Positions 15,798 through 25,122 are shown, counted from the first letter of the stretch. The stretch: DNA of 64,000 nt from an uncultured Slackia sp. (GCF_934630525.1 NZ_CAKTVX010000002.1:1-64000), one strand, 5' to 3'. Notes: generated by a model from the letters alone, not told the origin. Numbers and translations: made by a program.

Positions 15798-17210
15798 TTA
15801 AACAGCCATAACGAAGCCCGCACCCAGGAACAGCACGCAGGTCACACCGGCGACAATGCCAATGTAAGGCAGCTGCGCCACAGCATAATCGACGTTGTTG
15901 ATTTTGCACGCCGACGCACTCATAAGCGTGACATCGGAATAGAAGCACGCCTGCGCGCCGAAGCATGCCGCAGAAATAATCGCACCAAGCGTCAGCGGAA
16001 TGGACGCGCCGCACGCCGCAGCCAGCGGCAGAATAATCGGCGTGCACACGGCGGGAATGCTCCAAATATTCGCGGTGGCGAAGCACACCAAGCCGACCAG
16101 CACAAACGTAATCACAGGCAACCACGCGGCGCTCATAAACGGCGTAGCAACCGAAATAAGGTAGTCGGGCAGGCCAATAAGATTGATGGCATTGCGGAAG
16201 AACAACGACGCAATGAGCACGGCGGCGATGAACAGCATGTCCTCAAGGCCCTTGTAGCACGCGTCACAGAACTTGCCCAGGCTCATGATCTTCGTAGGCA
16301 CATACAGCACAAAGCACACCACGATGGCGCAAATCACGCCGTACAGAATGTCGTCCATAGCGATAGTCACCGCAATAACCACAGCCATCGGCACGAGGAA
16401 CGCCCACAAATGCGGCGTCGCCTCCTTCTCGTCTTTCGCGGAGCCGTCGCTAATGGCGCCAAGCACCTCGCCCATTTCATCCTGGTTCATCACGTCGGAG
16501 GAATCGGGCCACAGCTTGCCGGTTTTCTCAACACGCTCGTATGCCTTCTTGATACCGCCCATTTTCGGCACTATGCCGAAAATCACGAGCAGCACGAACA
16601 GCACGCACAAAAACGGGTAGAAGAAATACGGCATGATGGAATAATAAATGCCCATTGCCGAATCGCCCAGCACGGCAGCTTCAGGCTGCTCGGCAAAGAT
16701 GCCGCTGAAAAACACGACCCACGCAGAAATGGGAATAATCAAACACACGGGCGCAGACGTGGTGTTGATGATGTAGCACAGCATCTCGCGCGGCGTTTTC
16801 TTCTCGTCGGCAATTGGCATGATGGTATTCGCCGTAACCAAAATGGACAGGTAATCATCGATGAAGATGATCACGCCGCACAGCCAGGTAAGAAAAAGCA
16901 CCTGACGCTCGCTTTTCACGTATTTGCGCGCCCAGTTCGCCATAGCCGTAGCACCGTTGCTTTGACGCAGCAACTGTACGAAGCACCCGAACAACAGGCA
17001 AATAATCACGATATAGTTGTTGTCGGCATCGCACGCCGCGTCGAGCAGGCCCTGGACCGTGGGTTCGAAGAAGTCGGCCCCGTAGTAGAACAAGAAGCCC
17101 AAAATGCCCGAAAGCAGAATGCTGAAAACGCATCGGCGCGTGATGAACGCGAACACGAAGAAGCTCAGCATGGGAATCAACGTGATGATTCCTAGATTGC
17201 CACCATCCAC
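15798..17210 (-). CDS. NhaC-superfamily transporter, probable lysine (LysW-like) or related substrate uptake
   Basis: 470 residues with 11-12 predicted membrane helices and NhaC features such as FIDDYLSILV and NTTSAPVCLIIPISAWVVF. The GTG start has AAGGA upstream. It is third in an operon behind a glycyl radical enzyme and its activase, with only 49 bases between. The operon leader carries a lysine riboswitch. A predicted lysine transporter of the NhaC superfamily (LysW) is known from comparative genomics to be under lysine riboswitches, so lysine or a lysine derivative is the best guess. Plain Na+/H+ exchange cannot be excluded from sequence. Confidence 0.75.
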   Translation of the reverse strand: MDGGNLGIITLIPMLSFFVFAFITRRCVFSILLSGILGFLFYYGADFFEPTVQGLLDAACDADNNYIVIICLLFGCFVQLLRQSNGATAMANWARKYVKSERQVLFLTWLCGVIIFIDDYLSILVTANTIMPIADEKKTPREMLCYIINTTSAPVCLIIPISAWVVFFSGIFAEQPEAAVLGDSAMGIYYSIMPYFFYPFLCVLFVLLVIFGIVPKMGGIKKAYERVEKTGKLWPDSSDVMNQDEMGEVLGAISDGSAKDEKEATPHLWAFLVPMAVVIAVTIAMDDILYGVICAIVVCFVLYVPTKIMSLGKFCDACYKGLEDMLFIAAVLIASLFFRNAINLIGLPDYLISVATPFMSAAWLPVITFVLVGLVCFATANIWSIPAVCTPIILPLAAACGASIPLTLGAIISAACFGAQACFYSDVTLMSASACKINNVDYAVAQLPYIGIVAGVTCVLFLGAGFVMAV

Positions 17211-17259
17211 TGTTTTCCTTCTATGTATTGATGGTTGGTTCTATCATTCAAAGAAAACC

Positions 17260-18222
17260 TTAGAGTCTCCCGAGCACTTCCGTCCTCACTCCGATGTCAT
17301 CTTCGAAATACCGTTTAATCTCGGCGACCCGCTCGTCACTCGGCGCAGTGAATTCTTGCTGCTGCGAACCGATGTTGCGAGCTTTAGCGATGCCGAGCGC
17401 GTGATAAGGGAGCAGTGCGACGCGGCGAATGCCGCATTCGCGAACGATATCGCCCGCCGCTTGAATGGCTGTTTCGCCATCATTCACTCCGGCGATAAGC
17501 GGCATGCGCGCCGTAATCTTTGGCAGGATCGCCTCGTCGGCCGAAAGCAACCGCACATTCGCGAGAATCGGCTCAACCGAAACGCCCACGAATTCGCGAT
17601 GAATCTCATCGTCGACGGCCTTGATGTCGAACAGCACATCGGTCACACCGGGACGAGAAACAAGGTCGAGCAACGCGCGCGACGAGCCAAAACCTGACGT
17701 GTCCACGCAACTCGAAATACCTCGAGCCGCAGCGGCATCAATGAGCGCGCCGGCGAATTCCGCGTGAGCGAGCACTTCCCCACCGCTCACCGTGAGGCCG
17801 CCGCCCGTGTTGTCGTAGAAACCCTTGTCCTTCTCGACCTCGGCAAGCACCTCGCCGACAGTCATGCGGCGCGCAACGGGACGCAGCGCATTCGCAAAAC
17901 AGCCATCGGCGCAGGCCAAACACATCGTGCACCGCGAGCGATCGATCGAGATGCCAGCTTCGCCGAGAGAAATAGCATGAGTCGGGCACATTTCAACGCA
18001 ATGCCCGCAGCCAATGCAATTCGAGGGGCTCACGATGAGCTGCTGCTCATTCTCGATGAGCTCAGGATTGTGACACCATGCGCACTTCAGCGGGCAGCCC
18101 TTCAAAAACACCGTCGTGCGGATGCCCGGCCCATCTTCAGTCGAAAACTTTTGAATGCTGCCGACAAGAGCCGAAAGCCCCCCTTCTCTATTCAATTTCG
18201 CATCGATACCGTCGAAACCCAC
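17260..18222 (-). CDS. glycyl radical enzyme activase (radical SAM)
   Basis: 320 residues. STEDGPGIRTTVFLKGCPLKCAWCHNPE holds the radical SAM CxxxCxxC motif, and between it and the barrel are two ferredoxin-type [4Fe-4S] motifs (CIGCGHCVEMCP and CTMCLACADGCF). GGEV follows as the SAM-binding motif. This layout is that of activases for non-PFL glycyl radical enzymes such as HpdA and CutD. It uses SAM to abstract the Gly hydrogen of the enzyme encoded 15 bases upstream. Start is a GTG with GAAGG seven bases before it. It must act on the enzyme at 18238-20607. Confidence 0.93.
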   Translation of the reverse strand: MGFDGIDAKLNREGGLSALVGSIQKFSTEDGPGIRTTVFLKGCPLKCAWCHNPELIENEQQLIVSPSNCIGCGHCVEMCPTHAISLGEAGISIDRSRCTMCLACADGCFANALRPVARRMTVGEVLAEVEKDKGFYDNTGGGLTVSGGEVLAHAEFAGALIDAAAARGISSCVDTSGFGSSRALLDLVSRPGVTDVLFDIKAVDDEIHREFVGVSVEPILANVRLLSADEAILPKITARMPLIAGVNDGETAIQAAGDIVRECGIRRVALLPYHALGIAKARNIGSQQQEFTAPSDERVAEIKRYFEDDIGVRTEVLGRL

Positions 18223-18237
18223 GAGCCGGCCTTCGTC

Positions 18238-20607
18238 TCAGGCCGACAGATGCGCGGTACGCGCGATAATCGCATCTTGCGCAGGGCGGTCGAGTTCGGT
18301 GAAGTACGCCATGTATCCAGCGACGCGCACCATAAGGCCACGATAATGCTCCGGGTTTTCCTGAGCCGCAAGCAGTGTCTTATTGTCGACGACGTTGATT
18401 TGAATATGCTCGCCGCCATGCTGGAAGAACGTGCGAATCACGCCTTCGATGATGCGGCGACCGCCTTCGCCCTGCACGCCCTTGGGATCAAAGCGCAGAT
18501 TGAACAGCGCGCCCTCCTGCAAATCGGGCTGGTCGATCGCGGCAACCGACTTCACCGTAGCCGTGGGTCCGCAAACATCGCGGCCCATCATGGGGCTCGA
18601 TGCGTCGCAGAAAGCCTCGCCCGCCAAGCGGCCATCGGGCAGCGCGCCAGTCACTTCGCCATGCGGGATGTTCATCGTTTGCGAGTCAATGCCAAACGCG
18701 TAATGGCCGCCGCGCGCATCGGGCCAGCTTTGAACTTCGTCGGCCACGAAGTGCATCATTTCGCGATAGATGCCATCGACATGGGGCGAATCGTTGCCGT
18801 ATTTCTCGGGCTTGTTGAGCAGCAGCTGGCGCAGGCGCTCATGGCCCTCGAAATTCGCGTCGCAAGCTGCGATGAGCTCATCCATCGTCACGTCGCCGTC
18901 TTCGAACACGCACTTTTCAACGGCAGCGATGCAGTCGGCCAAATTCGCCGCACCGGTCACATACATGCCGCAGGTCGAAACGCGTGCGCCGCCCTGCTGC
19001 ACCGACTTGCCGCTTTCCACGCAGCCCGCCGTGACCATGCTCGCAAAAATCACCGGATAGCGATTCATGTGAATCGACTGCATGAGGTTGTAGCCAATGC
19101 GAATTTGGTCATACGCATGAATGATTTGCTTCTTCAAAGCGTCTTTGAACTGCTCGATATTGGTGAATTCGCGCGGGTCGCCCGTGCGCAAGCCCATGAG
19201 CTTGCCCGTGCGCGGGTCGACACCATCGTGCAGCACGAACTCGACCATCTTGCCCATGTTCACGTATCCCGCATCGGGGCTGCCGTCGGTTCCGCCGCCG
19301 CCAGGGCCCGCCTGAATGCAGCCGACAATGGTCCAATCGCGCGCGTCTTCGAGCGTGCCGCCTTTGCCAAGCGCCATTTTCATAGCGGTTTCGTCATTGA
19401 AGAAACCAGGGTTGGCCTGGCCTTCCTGAATCATTTTGCACCCGAAGTCGATGAGCTCGTGCGGCGTGGTATCGCATACGCGCAGCGCCATGACGGGCTG
19501 CGTGGTTTGCAAATCGTCGGCCGCTTGCAGGCACAGAAGCGACAAATCGTTGCTCGCATCGCTTCCGTCGCGCTTCATACCGCCCACCACGAGAATCTGC
19601 CACATGGGATAGCCCGCGAACGCCGTGACGTACCACGTATCGCGCACTTCATACACCTCGCACGCCTTCAAATACAGACATTCAACGAGCTCGAGCGCCT
19701 CATCGCGCGTGAGAACACCCTCGTCGATAACGTCTTTTTTGTAGAAGGGCCACATGTACTGGTCGAAACGCCCAAAACCGCATGCCGTGGTGCATACCTC
19801 AATATGGAACATCACGTGCACGAACCATACCATTTGCACCGCCTGGGCAAAGGTTTGCGGTGGGTTTTCGGGGACGACGCGGCAATTCTCGGCAATGCGG
19901 CGCAGCTCAGCAGCGCGCGCTTCGTCAGAACATGCCGCAGCCTGGCGCTCCGCCTCGTCGGCCATACGGTGCGCATACGTCACAAGGCCCTGCGCCTGGA
20001 TAATGCATGCGCGCCAGAAATCGACCTTCGCAGCATCTTCTTGGGTTTGCGGCACGCACGAATCGATATTACGCTGACATTCCTCGATATATCCGCGCAT
20101 GCCCACACGCAGCACCTTTTCATGGTCGCATGTGGTTTCGCCCGATACGCCGTTTTCCAAACCCACGCAAAGGATATCGTCGGCCTCGAGCTGTTGAATA
20201 TATTCAGGCATCACCGCATCGGAAATGTCTTCCATCGATTTGCCCTGCCAATATGGCAGCGTTTCCAGAATAGTTGCCTTGTCCTCGGCAGAAATGCGAT
20301 AAGGATCTTTCGGGCGCGTGCTGAACTCGTCAATATCGCGCACGTACCAACTGCTGCTCTGGAAATCGGGATGCAGGTTCGCGCCGCGATAGGCATTCGT
20401 CGGCGTGCCCACAATGAGTTCATCGTCGAAAATCATACAGCTCATGCGCTCGAGGATATGGTTCACGACCTTCGCGCGGAACACAGGCACCGCATCGCCG
20501 GCAAACTGCTTATAAGCCTGCGTTTGCAATACCAAATGCTCGGCCGTAATGCACGGCGTGGTGCTGAAATGACGTTCCCTCATGCGATCGATACGCGGCG
20601 TACGCAT
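18238..20607 (-). CDS. glycyl radical enzyme of unassigned substrate, lysine-riboswitch-controlled
   Basis: 789 residues from the ATG after GGAGGA; a longer in-frame reading continues through the riboswitch and is rejected. The radical Gly is Gly764 in RVAGYMAYF. The active-site loop has Cys430 in VGCIQAG; most dehydratases and decarboxylases of the family have GCVE there, so Gln432 replaces the usual Glu. PDGRLAGEAF, SPMMGRDVCGPTA and NLRFDP are family motifs. It is oxygen sensitive and cytoplasmic. The activase and an NhaC-type transporter follow in the operon, and a lysine riboswitch plus terminator lie in the leader, linking the substrate or product to lysine. It is not PFL, since the adjacent Cys-Cys pair is absent. 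I cannot name the reaction. Confidence 0.9.
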   Translation of the reverse strand: MRTPRIDRMRERHFSTTPCITAEHLVLQTQAYKQFAGDAVPVFRAKVVNHILERMSCMIFDDELIVGTPTNAYRGANLHPDFQSSSWYVRDIDEFSTRPKDPYRISAEDKATILETLPYWQGKSMEDISDAVMPEYIQQLEADDILCVGLENGVSGETTCDHEKVLRVGMRGYIEECQRNIDSCVPQTQEDAAKVDFWRACIIQAQGLVTYAHRMADEAERQAAACSDEARAAELRRIAENCRVVPENPPQTFAQAVQMVWFVHVMFHIEVCTTACGFGRFDQYMWPFYKKDVIDEGVLTRDEALELVECLYLKACEVYEVRDTWYVTAFAGYPMWQILVVGGMKRDGSDASNDLSLLCLQAADDLQTTQPVMALRVCDTTPHELIDFGCKMIQEGQANPGFFNDETAMKMALGKGGTLEDARDWTIVGCIQAGPGGGGTDGSPDAGYVNMGKMVEFVLHDGVDPRTGKLMGLRTGDPREFTNIEQFKDALKKQIIHAYDQIRIGYNLMQSIHMNRYPVIFASMVTAGCVESGKSVQQGGARVSTCGMYVTGAANLADCIAAVEKCVFEDGDVTMDELIAACDANFEGHERLRQLLLNKPEKYGNDSPHVDGIYREMMHFVADEVQSWPDARGGHYAFGIDSQTMNIPHGEVTGALPDGRLAGEAFCDASSPMMGRDVCGPTATVKSVAAIDQPDLQEGALFNLRFDPKGVQGEGGRRIIEGVIRTFFQHGGEHIQINVVDNKTLLAAQENPEHYRGLMVRVAGYMAYFTELDRPAQDAIIARTAHLSA

Positions 20608-20626
20608 TGCATTCCTCCATATAACG

Positions 20627-20662
20627 AAAAAGGCGGCCGTGGACGAAATGCCACAAGCCGCC
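20627..20662 (-). terminator. intrinsic terminator in the leader of the glycyl radical operon
   Basis: On the minus strand GGCGGC-TT-GTGG and CCAC-G-GCCGCC pair around CATTTCGT, followed by TTTTT. It ends 20 bases before the start codon, directly downstream of the lysine aptamer, so it is the expression platform. A terminator here usually means shut-off when lysine is bound. Confidence 0.8.
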
Positions 20663-20686
20663 GGACGCATGCGCAATGCGCCAGCC

Positions 20687-20850
20687 TCGATAGCACTCCG
20701 CGTTTCCGCGACAGTGCGACAGGTATTCCCCGCCGCCCCAAGACGCCGCACGCGAACCCGCGCGGTCCCTTCGGCTTTCGGCCTTCGCCCTCACGGCAAG
20801 CTGGTTCGGCTTACCACCGTGATCGAATGCTCGAAAGCGGCCTCTATCAA
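20687..20850 (-). promoter_or_regulatory. lysine riboswitch (L-box) aptamer
   Basis: Read on the minus strand, the RNA opens with TTGATAGAGGCCGC and closes with GCGGAGTGCTATCGA, so P1 is TTGATAG paired with CTATCGA. Conserved L-box blocks appear in order: GATAGAGG, GGCCGAAAGCCGAAGG, GGGGAATACC, CACTGTCGCG-GAAA-CGCGGAG and GCTATC. They line up closely with the Thermotoga and Bacillus lysC L-boxes as I recall them. A small helix with a GAAA loop sits before the last block, as in the family. The identification is by reading only; a covariance-model search would settle it. Confidence 0.85.
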
Positions 20851-20963
20851 AGCGATAAAATTGCAGATGACAGGGTAACGCACTTGCTGAAGCTTTCGTT
20901 TCAAAAACGTTAACAAATTCGTTTTTTCATATCGAAGGCTGGCTCAAAACCCTGTAGATGAAG

Positions 20964-22013
20964 CTAGGCGAACATCATGAAGATTTTCGCAAGCAAAAAG
21001 CCAATAAAGCCGCATGCCGGGAACGTGATGATCCACGCCATGAGCATGTTCTTCGCAATGGACCAATTCACGCGCTTGATTGATTTCGCGGCGCCCACGC
21101 CCATGATGGCGGACGTGTTGCAGTGGCCCGTCGACACCGGCATGCCGGTAAGGCTCGCGACCAGAAGCGTAAACGTCGTGGAGAAGTTCGCCGCACAGCC
21201 CTGATACTTCTCGAGTTTCACCATATCCATGCCGACCGACTTGATGATGCGCTTGCCGCCCAAAATTGTGCCAAGCGAAATTGCGGCGGAGCAGATAATC
21301 ATGATCCACAGCGGAAAGCCGCTCGAGTCGGGCGTAGAACTACCGAACGAAAGCGCGATACCCAGCATGGCGATAGACATGAATTTCTGCCCATCTTGAG
21401 CGCCATGCAAGAAGGAAAGCGCCACCGCTGCGATGTCTTGAATGACGGTGAAAAGCTTATTGGCCGCCTGGCGTTGCACGAATTTGAAAATCCACTCGAT
21501 GAGACGCGTGAAAAGCCAGCCGAGTATGAAACCGGCGACCAGGGAGAAAACCATGCCGTAAATGACCTTCGCCCATTCAGCGGGAACGACGCCCGCCCAG
21601 CCGTTCATGGCGATGGCGCCACCGGTAATGCCGGCGATCAAGGAGTGCGATTTCGAGCACGGAATGCCGAAATACCAGCACGCGATGCCCCACAAAATGG
21701 CGCCTATCATAGCCGCAACCAGAGCATATAACGCTGAATTTGTATCGCCTGAAAAGTCGACCATACCAAACATGGTCTTCGCCACGGCGGTCGAGATGTA
21801 GGTCATGCCCACAAGGCCTACGAAATTAAACACTGCAGCAAGCGCAATTGCGACATTCGGGGAAAGACAACGAGTGGAAACGACCGTCGCGATAGCGTTC
21901 GGGGCATCGGTGGCGCCAGAAACTGCAGTTACGCCAATGACCAAAATCAAAATGACGAACAAAATGGGCTGGGCCATTGCGTGCGACAAAAAATCAAAAA
22001 ACGTGAGAGCCAC
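20964..22013 (-). CDS. pit: PiT-family inorganic phosphate permease
   Basis: 349 residues with about 8-10 hydrophobic helices and the duplicated PiT signature: GATDAPNAIATVVSTRCLSP in the first half and GMPVSTGHCNTSAIMGVG in the second. It imports phosphate, usually as a metal-phosphate complex, with protons or Na+. It is transcribed away from mtnN. A second, quite different PiT gene sits at 34559-35719. The 114 bases to the riboswitch aptamer carry no feature I can assign. Confidence 0.92.
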   Translation of the reverse strand: MALTFFDFLSHAMAQPILFVILILVIGVTAVSGATDAPNAIATVVSTRCLSPNVAIALAAVFNFVGLVGMTYISTAVAKTMFGMVDFSGDTNSALYALVAAMIGAILWGIACWYFGIPCSKSHSLIAGITGGAIAMNGWAGVVPAEWAKVIYGMVFSLVAGFILGWLFTRLIEWIFKFVQRQAANKLFTVIQDIAAVALSFLHGAQDGQKFMSIAMLGIALSFGSSTPDSSGFPLWIMIICSAAISLGTILGGKRIIKSVGMDMVKLEKYQGCAANFSTTFTLLVASLTGMPVSTGHCNTSAIMGVGAAKSIKRVNWSIAKNMLMAWIITFPACGFIGFLLAKIFMMFA

Positions 22014-22316
22014 GAAGCACCTCGTATGTAAAAGCGGCCAAATGCATGACGCGGCTTATTGTACCGAAGTTTTACCAATGTTTTACGAACACGGTCAATC
22101 TGGGGAAAAGTCACGAATGCGGCACAATTTCCTTCTTGGCACGACTCACTAAAAAGTTGCTATACGCGCATATGGCATTTCAACGGTTCTAGGCCTCGCT
22201 TTTTGACGCGAACGCATCGTTGCGCGCCTGCGGCAACGTTAATGCGATACGATGCAACCAAAACAAGAACCGAGCCAATGGCACGTTCTTTGATACAGCG
22301 AAATGGAAGGAACGAA
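22014..22316. other. divergent spacer between pit and mtnN
   Basis: About 300 bases with no gene. It must hold promoters in both directions. I see AT-rich stretches but no operator palindrome or riboswitch-like pattern I can support. Confidence 0.5.
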
Positions 22317-23030
22317 ATGGCCCCTCAATCTACCATGGGCATTATTGGCGCAATGGATGTCGAAGTCGCACTCCTCAAGGAACATATGCAGAAATGCGGC
22401 GAAGTGCGCACGACCGCGATTTCCGGCATGGAATTCGTCGAAGGCACCATTGGCCAGACGAGCGTCGTCGTGGTGAAGTGCGGTGTAGGCATGGTCAACG
22501 CAGCCACCTGCACGCAAATCCTCATCGACCGTTTCGGCGTGGAAGCAGTGCTCAACACCGGCATCGCCGGCTCGCTCGACGCGACCATCGAAATCGGCGA
22601 TGTGGTTGTGGCGACCGATGCCGTGAACCATATCATGGATGTAAGCAACCTGGGTTATGCCCTGGGCCAAACGCCGGGCACCGACACGCTCGCCTTCCCC
22701 ATGGACGAGAACCTCTGCCACGCCGTCGTCAACGCTGCGGCCGAAATCGGCGTGACGACGCATAGGGGCCGCGTCGCGTCGGGCGATCGTTTCGTATGCA
22801 GTGATTCCGAAAAGCAGCGCATCACGGAAGCCTTCGACGCCAAGTGCTGCGAGATGGAAGGCGCCGCCATCGCGAACGTGTGCTACCTTTCGAGCATCCC
22901 CTGCGCAATCGTGCGCGCAATTTCCGACAAGGCCGACGGGTCGTCGAGCGTCGACTACCCCACCTTCGAAGCCCAGGCGGCGCGTCATTGCGCCGAACTT
23001 GTGATTCACGCAATCTCGAGCCTCGCATAA
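22317..23030 (+). CDS. mtnN: 5'-methylthioadenosine/S-adenosylhomocysteine nucleosidase
   Basis: 237 residues, ATG with GGAAGG upstream. MGIIGAMDVEVALLKEHM, the VVVVKCGVGMVNAATCTQ strand, GIAGSLD, and CEMEGAAIANVC with DKADG are diagnostic of MTA/SAH nucleosidase; the catalytic Glu and Asp are in those motifs. It cleaves MTA, SAH and 5'-deoxyadenosine in the cytoplasm, which clears inhibitory products of SAM-dependent and radical SAM reactions such as those encoded several times in this window. It is followed by a strong bidirectional terminator. Confidence 0.95.
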   Translation: MAPQSTMGIIGAMDVEVALLKEHMQKCGEVRTTAISGMEFVEGTIGQTSVVVVKCGVGMVNAATCTQILIDRFGVEAVLNTGIAGSLDATIEIGDVVVATDAVNHIMDVSNLGYALGQTPGTDTLAFPMDENLCHAVVNAAAEIGVTTHRGRVASGDRFVCSDSEKQRITEAFDAKCCEMEGAAIANVCYLSSIPCAIVRAISDKADGSSSVDYPTFEAQAARHCAELVIHAISSLA

Positions 23031-23051
23031 AAACAGGTTCGCTCTATCAAG

Positions 23052-23084
23052 AAGGCCGGACGAGCATGAAGCGCGTCCGGCCTT
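23052..23084 (+). terminator. bidirectional terminator after mtnN
   Basis: AAGGCCGGACG (23052-23062) pairs with CGTCCGGCCTT (23074-23084), followed by TTC and preceded by A-rich DNA. It separates mtnN from the convergent fbp gene. Confidence 0.85.
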
Positions 23085-23160
23085 TTCATTTCACGTCTAG
23101 GATTCCCGCACGCCCACTACAGCAATTAAAGAGCGAATACCTGGATGGGAGAAAACGATC

Positions 23161-25122
23161 CTACGACTTTTTCCGCTCGGGAATGTCGCCGTGGCGAAAC
23201 GCCGCAAGCAGACGCTCCAAATCGGCAACGTGCGCCTTGAGCTTCGTGCCCGTATCGGTGTCGGCAACAAGCGTGCGCACGCCTACGCGTTCCACCACGC
23301 GACGCGAAGAATGAATATCGAGCTCGCGTTCAACCGCGGCTTGGGCCGATTCGAGAGGCTCGTGCGCGGCGAGCACGAAGCCGTGCGAATTCGAGATGAG
23401 CGTATAGCCCGCAATGCCCGTCGTAGGCTGGTACGCTTTCGAGAAACCGCCGTCGATCATGATGACCTTGCCATTGCACTTCACGGGATCTTCGCCGTCT
23501 TTCACCTTCACGGGCACATGTCCACAAATGATATGAGAGGTTTCGGGGTCAAGGCCAAAATCGCGGAAGATATTGACGAACACGTCTTCGTTATCGAGAA
23601 GCGTATAGAAGGGGTTCTTCACTTCCTTGCGCGCAGCCTTGTCGGCAATAAGATAAAGCTCGAAGGTCGCCATCTTGCTCTTTGCAAACAAGGGAGACCC
23701 CTCGCCCAGCCACAAATACCACAGCATATCGGCGCCGCGCTTGCGCATTTCGGCGTCCTCGTCGAAGAACGCAATGCGCACCCAGCGCTCCATTTCGTCA
23801 TAGAGCGCGCGGCCTTTAAGCTTCTTGCCGAAAACATCGACTTCTTTCAAACTGCCATCGGCATTCAAGGGGACGCACGCATGGAACAACAGGTTGCCGT
23901 TATCGATCTTATAAAGACTGCCCGCCTTCAGGAAGAAACGCATATGGCGCTGCAGCTTTTCGCACCCCGTGAACGCGGAAACCAAACGGTCCATGACATC
24001 CTGCTCGCCGGGCGTGAGCTTATAGGGATCGCAAGGATCGATGGTCGGGAACACCTTGTCGGTCAGTTCGTATTCGACGCCATCGCATACCACGGTACCG
24101 CGCTCGTAATCGATCTTATCGAGCAACTTGCGACTTTGAAGGCCAAATGCCGGGTTCTCATCGATAAGCGCGCCCTCGACTTTGAATTGGATGATAGCCA
24201 TCGCCTTTTGGATTTTCACGTTCATCAGAATCTCGGCTTCTGACATGGTGTCGGGGTGCCCCTTCAGCGCGAAGCCAACGCAGGGGTCGTCCCTATACGC
24301 ATCAAGCGCGAATCGAGCCAAAGGCAGAATATTGATTCCGTAGGCATCCTCGAGAATCGAAAGGTTTCCGTAACGTGCACAATTTCGCACAACATGGGCG
24401 ATGCAACCGCGTTGGCCAAGCGAAGCGCCCATCCACACGATGTCATGATTGCCCCACTGGATATCGACCGAATGATGATCGATAAGGGCTTCCATGATCG
24501 CATCGGGATGAGGGCCGCGGTCGTAAATGTCGCCAATGATATGCAATCGCTCAATAGCCAAACGCTGAATCAACCCGCACAACGCCTCAACGAATGCAGG
24601 CCCCCTACCAGTTCTCACAACAGCGTCGACGATGGCGGCGTAATATGCCTCTTTATCAAAGTTACGCGCATCGGCGTACATAAGCTCTTCGATGATGTAC
24701 GCGAAGTCTTCAGGCAAGGCTTTGCGAACGCGGGAACGAGTGTATTTACGCGCGGCGCGTTTACAAACGGCAATCAAACGCGGCAGCATTTTTCCGTACC
24801 ACGCAGCCTCATTAGAAACCTTCGAAAGCTCCAAACGGGTTTTCTCCCGGGGGTAATAAATCAGCGTTGCGAGCGTGCGCTTTTCTTCCTTCGAAAGCTC
24901 ATCGCCAAACACGTCATCGATCTTCAGGCGAATCGAGCCCGAACCATTTCGAAGGATATGGGAGAACGCCTCATATTCGCCATGAATATCGGAAGCGAAG
25001 AATTCCGTGCCCTTCGGCAAATTAAGAATCGCGCTCAGATTTATAACCTCGGCGGACGCTTTTGCGACCGTGGGAAACGAGCGAGAAAGAAGTTCGAGAT
25101 AGCGCTTTTCAGCAGCATCCAT
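23161..25122 (-). CDS. fbp: fructose-1,6-bisphosphatase class III
   Basis: 653 residues from the ATG behind GGAGGC. It is a calcineurin-like metallophosphatase with SDIHGEYEAF, IIGDIYDRGPHPD, WGNHDIVWMGA and a later ICGHVPVK, the metal and phosphate ligands. The length of about 640-650 residues is typical of class III Fbp of Firmicutes and Coriobacteria. It catalyses the committed gluconeogenic step, from fructose 1,6-bisphosphate to fructose 6-phosphate. Single gene, convergent with mtnN. Confidence 0.96.
   Translation of the reverse strand: MDAAEKRYLELLSRSFPTVAKASAEVINLSAILNLPKGTEFFASDIHGEYEAFSHILRNGSGSIRLKIDDVFGDELSKEEKRTLATLIYYPREKTRLELSKVSNEAAWYGKMLPRLIAVCKRAARKYTRSRVRKALPEDFAYIIEELMYADARNFDKEAYYAAIVDAVVRTGRGPAFVEALCGLIQRLAIERLHIIGDIYDRGPHPDAIMEALIDHHSVDIQWGNHDIVWMGASLGQRGCIAHVVRNCARYGNLSILEDAYGINILPLARFALDAYRDDPCVGFALKGHPDTMSEAEILMNVKIQKAMAIIQFKVEGALIDENPAFGLQSRKLLDKIDYERGTVVCDGVEYELTDKVFPTIDPCDPYKLTPGEQDVMDRLVSAFTGCEKLQRHMRFFLKAGSLYKIDNGNLLFHACVPLNADGSLKEVDVFGKKLKGRALYDEMERWVRIAFFDEDAEMRKRGADMLWYLWLGEGSPLFAKSKMATFELYLIADKAARKEVKNPFYTLLDNEDVFVNIFRDFGLDPETSHIICGHVPVKVKDGEDPVKCNGKVIMIDGGFSKAYQPTTGIAGYTLISNSHGFVLAAHEPLESAQAAVERELDIHSSRRVVERVGVRTLVADTDTGTKLKAHVADLERLLAAFRHGDIPERKKS

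Noticed and set aside
15798..17210. Straight annotation of the NhaC-type gene as a Na+/H+ antiporter
   Set aside because: Possible from fold alone, but the operon and lysine riboswitch make amino acid transport the better reading; left unnamed.
20608..20751. N-terminal extension of the glycyl radical enzyme by 48 codons
   Set aside because: The extension runs through the terminator and part of the riboswitch, and the internal ATG has a strong GGAGGA site.
17764..20913. A plus-strand frame of about 1050 codons opposite the glycyl radical enzyme and activase
   Set aside because: Antisense shadow of two unmistakable genes; no ribosome site or domain, and it runs through the riboswitch.
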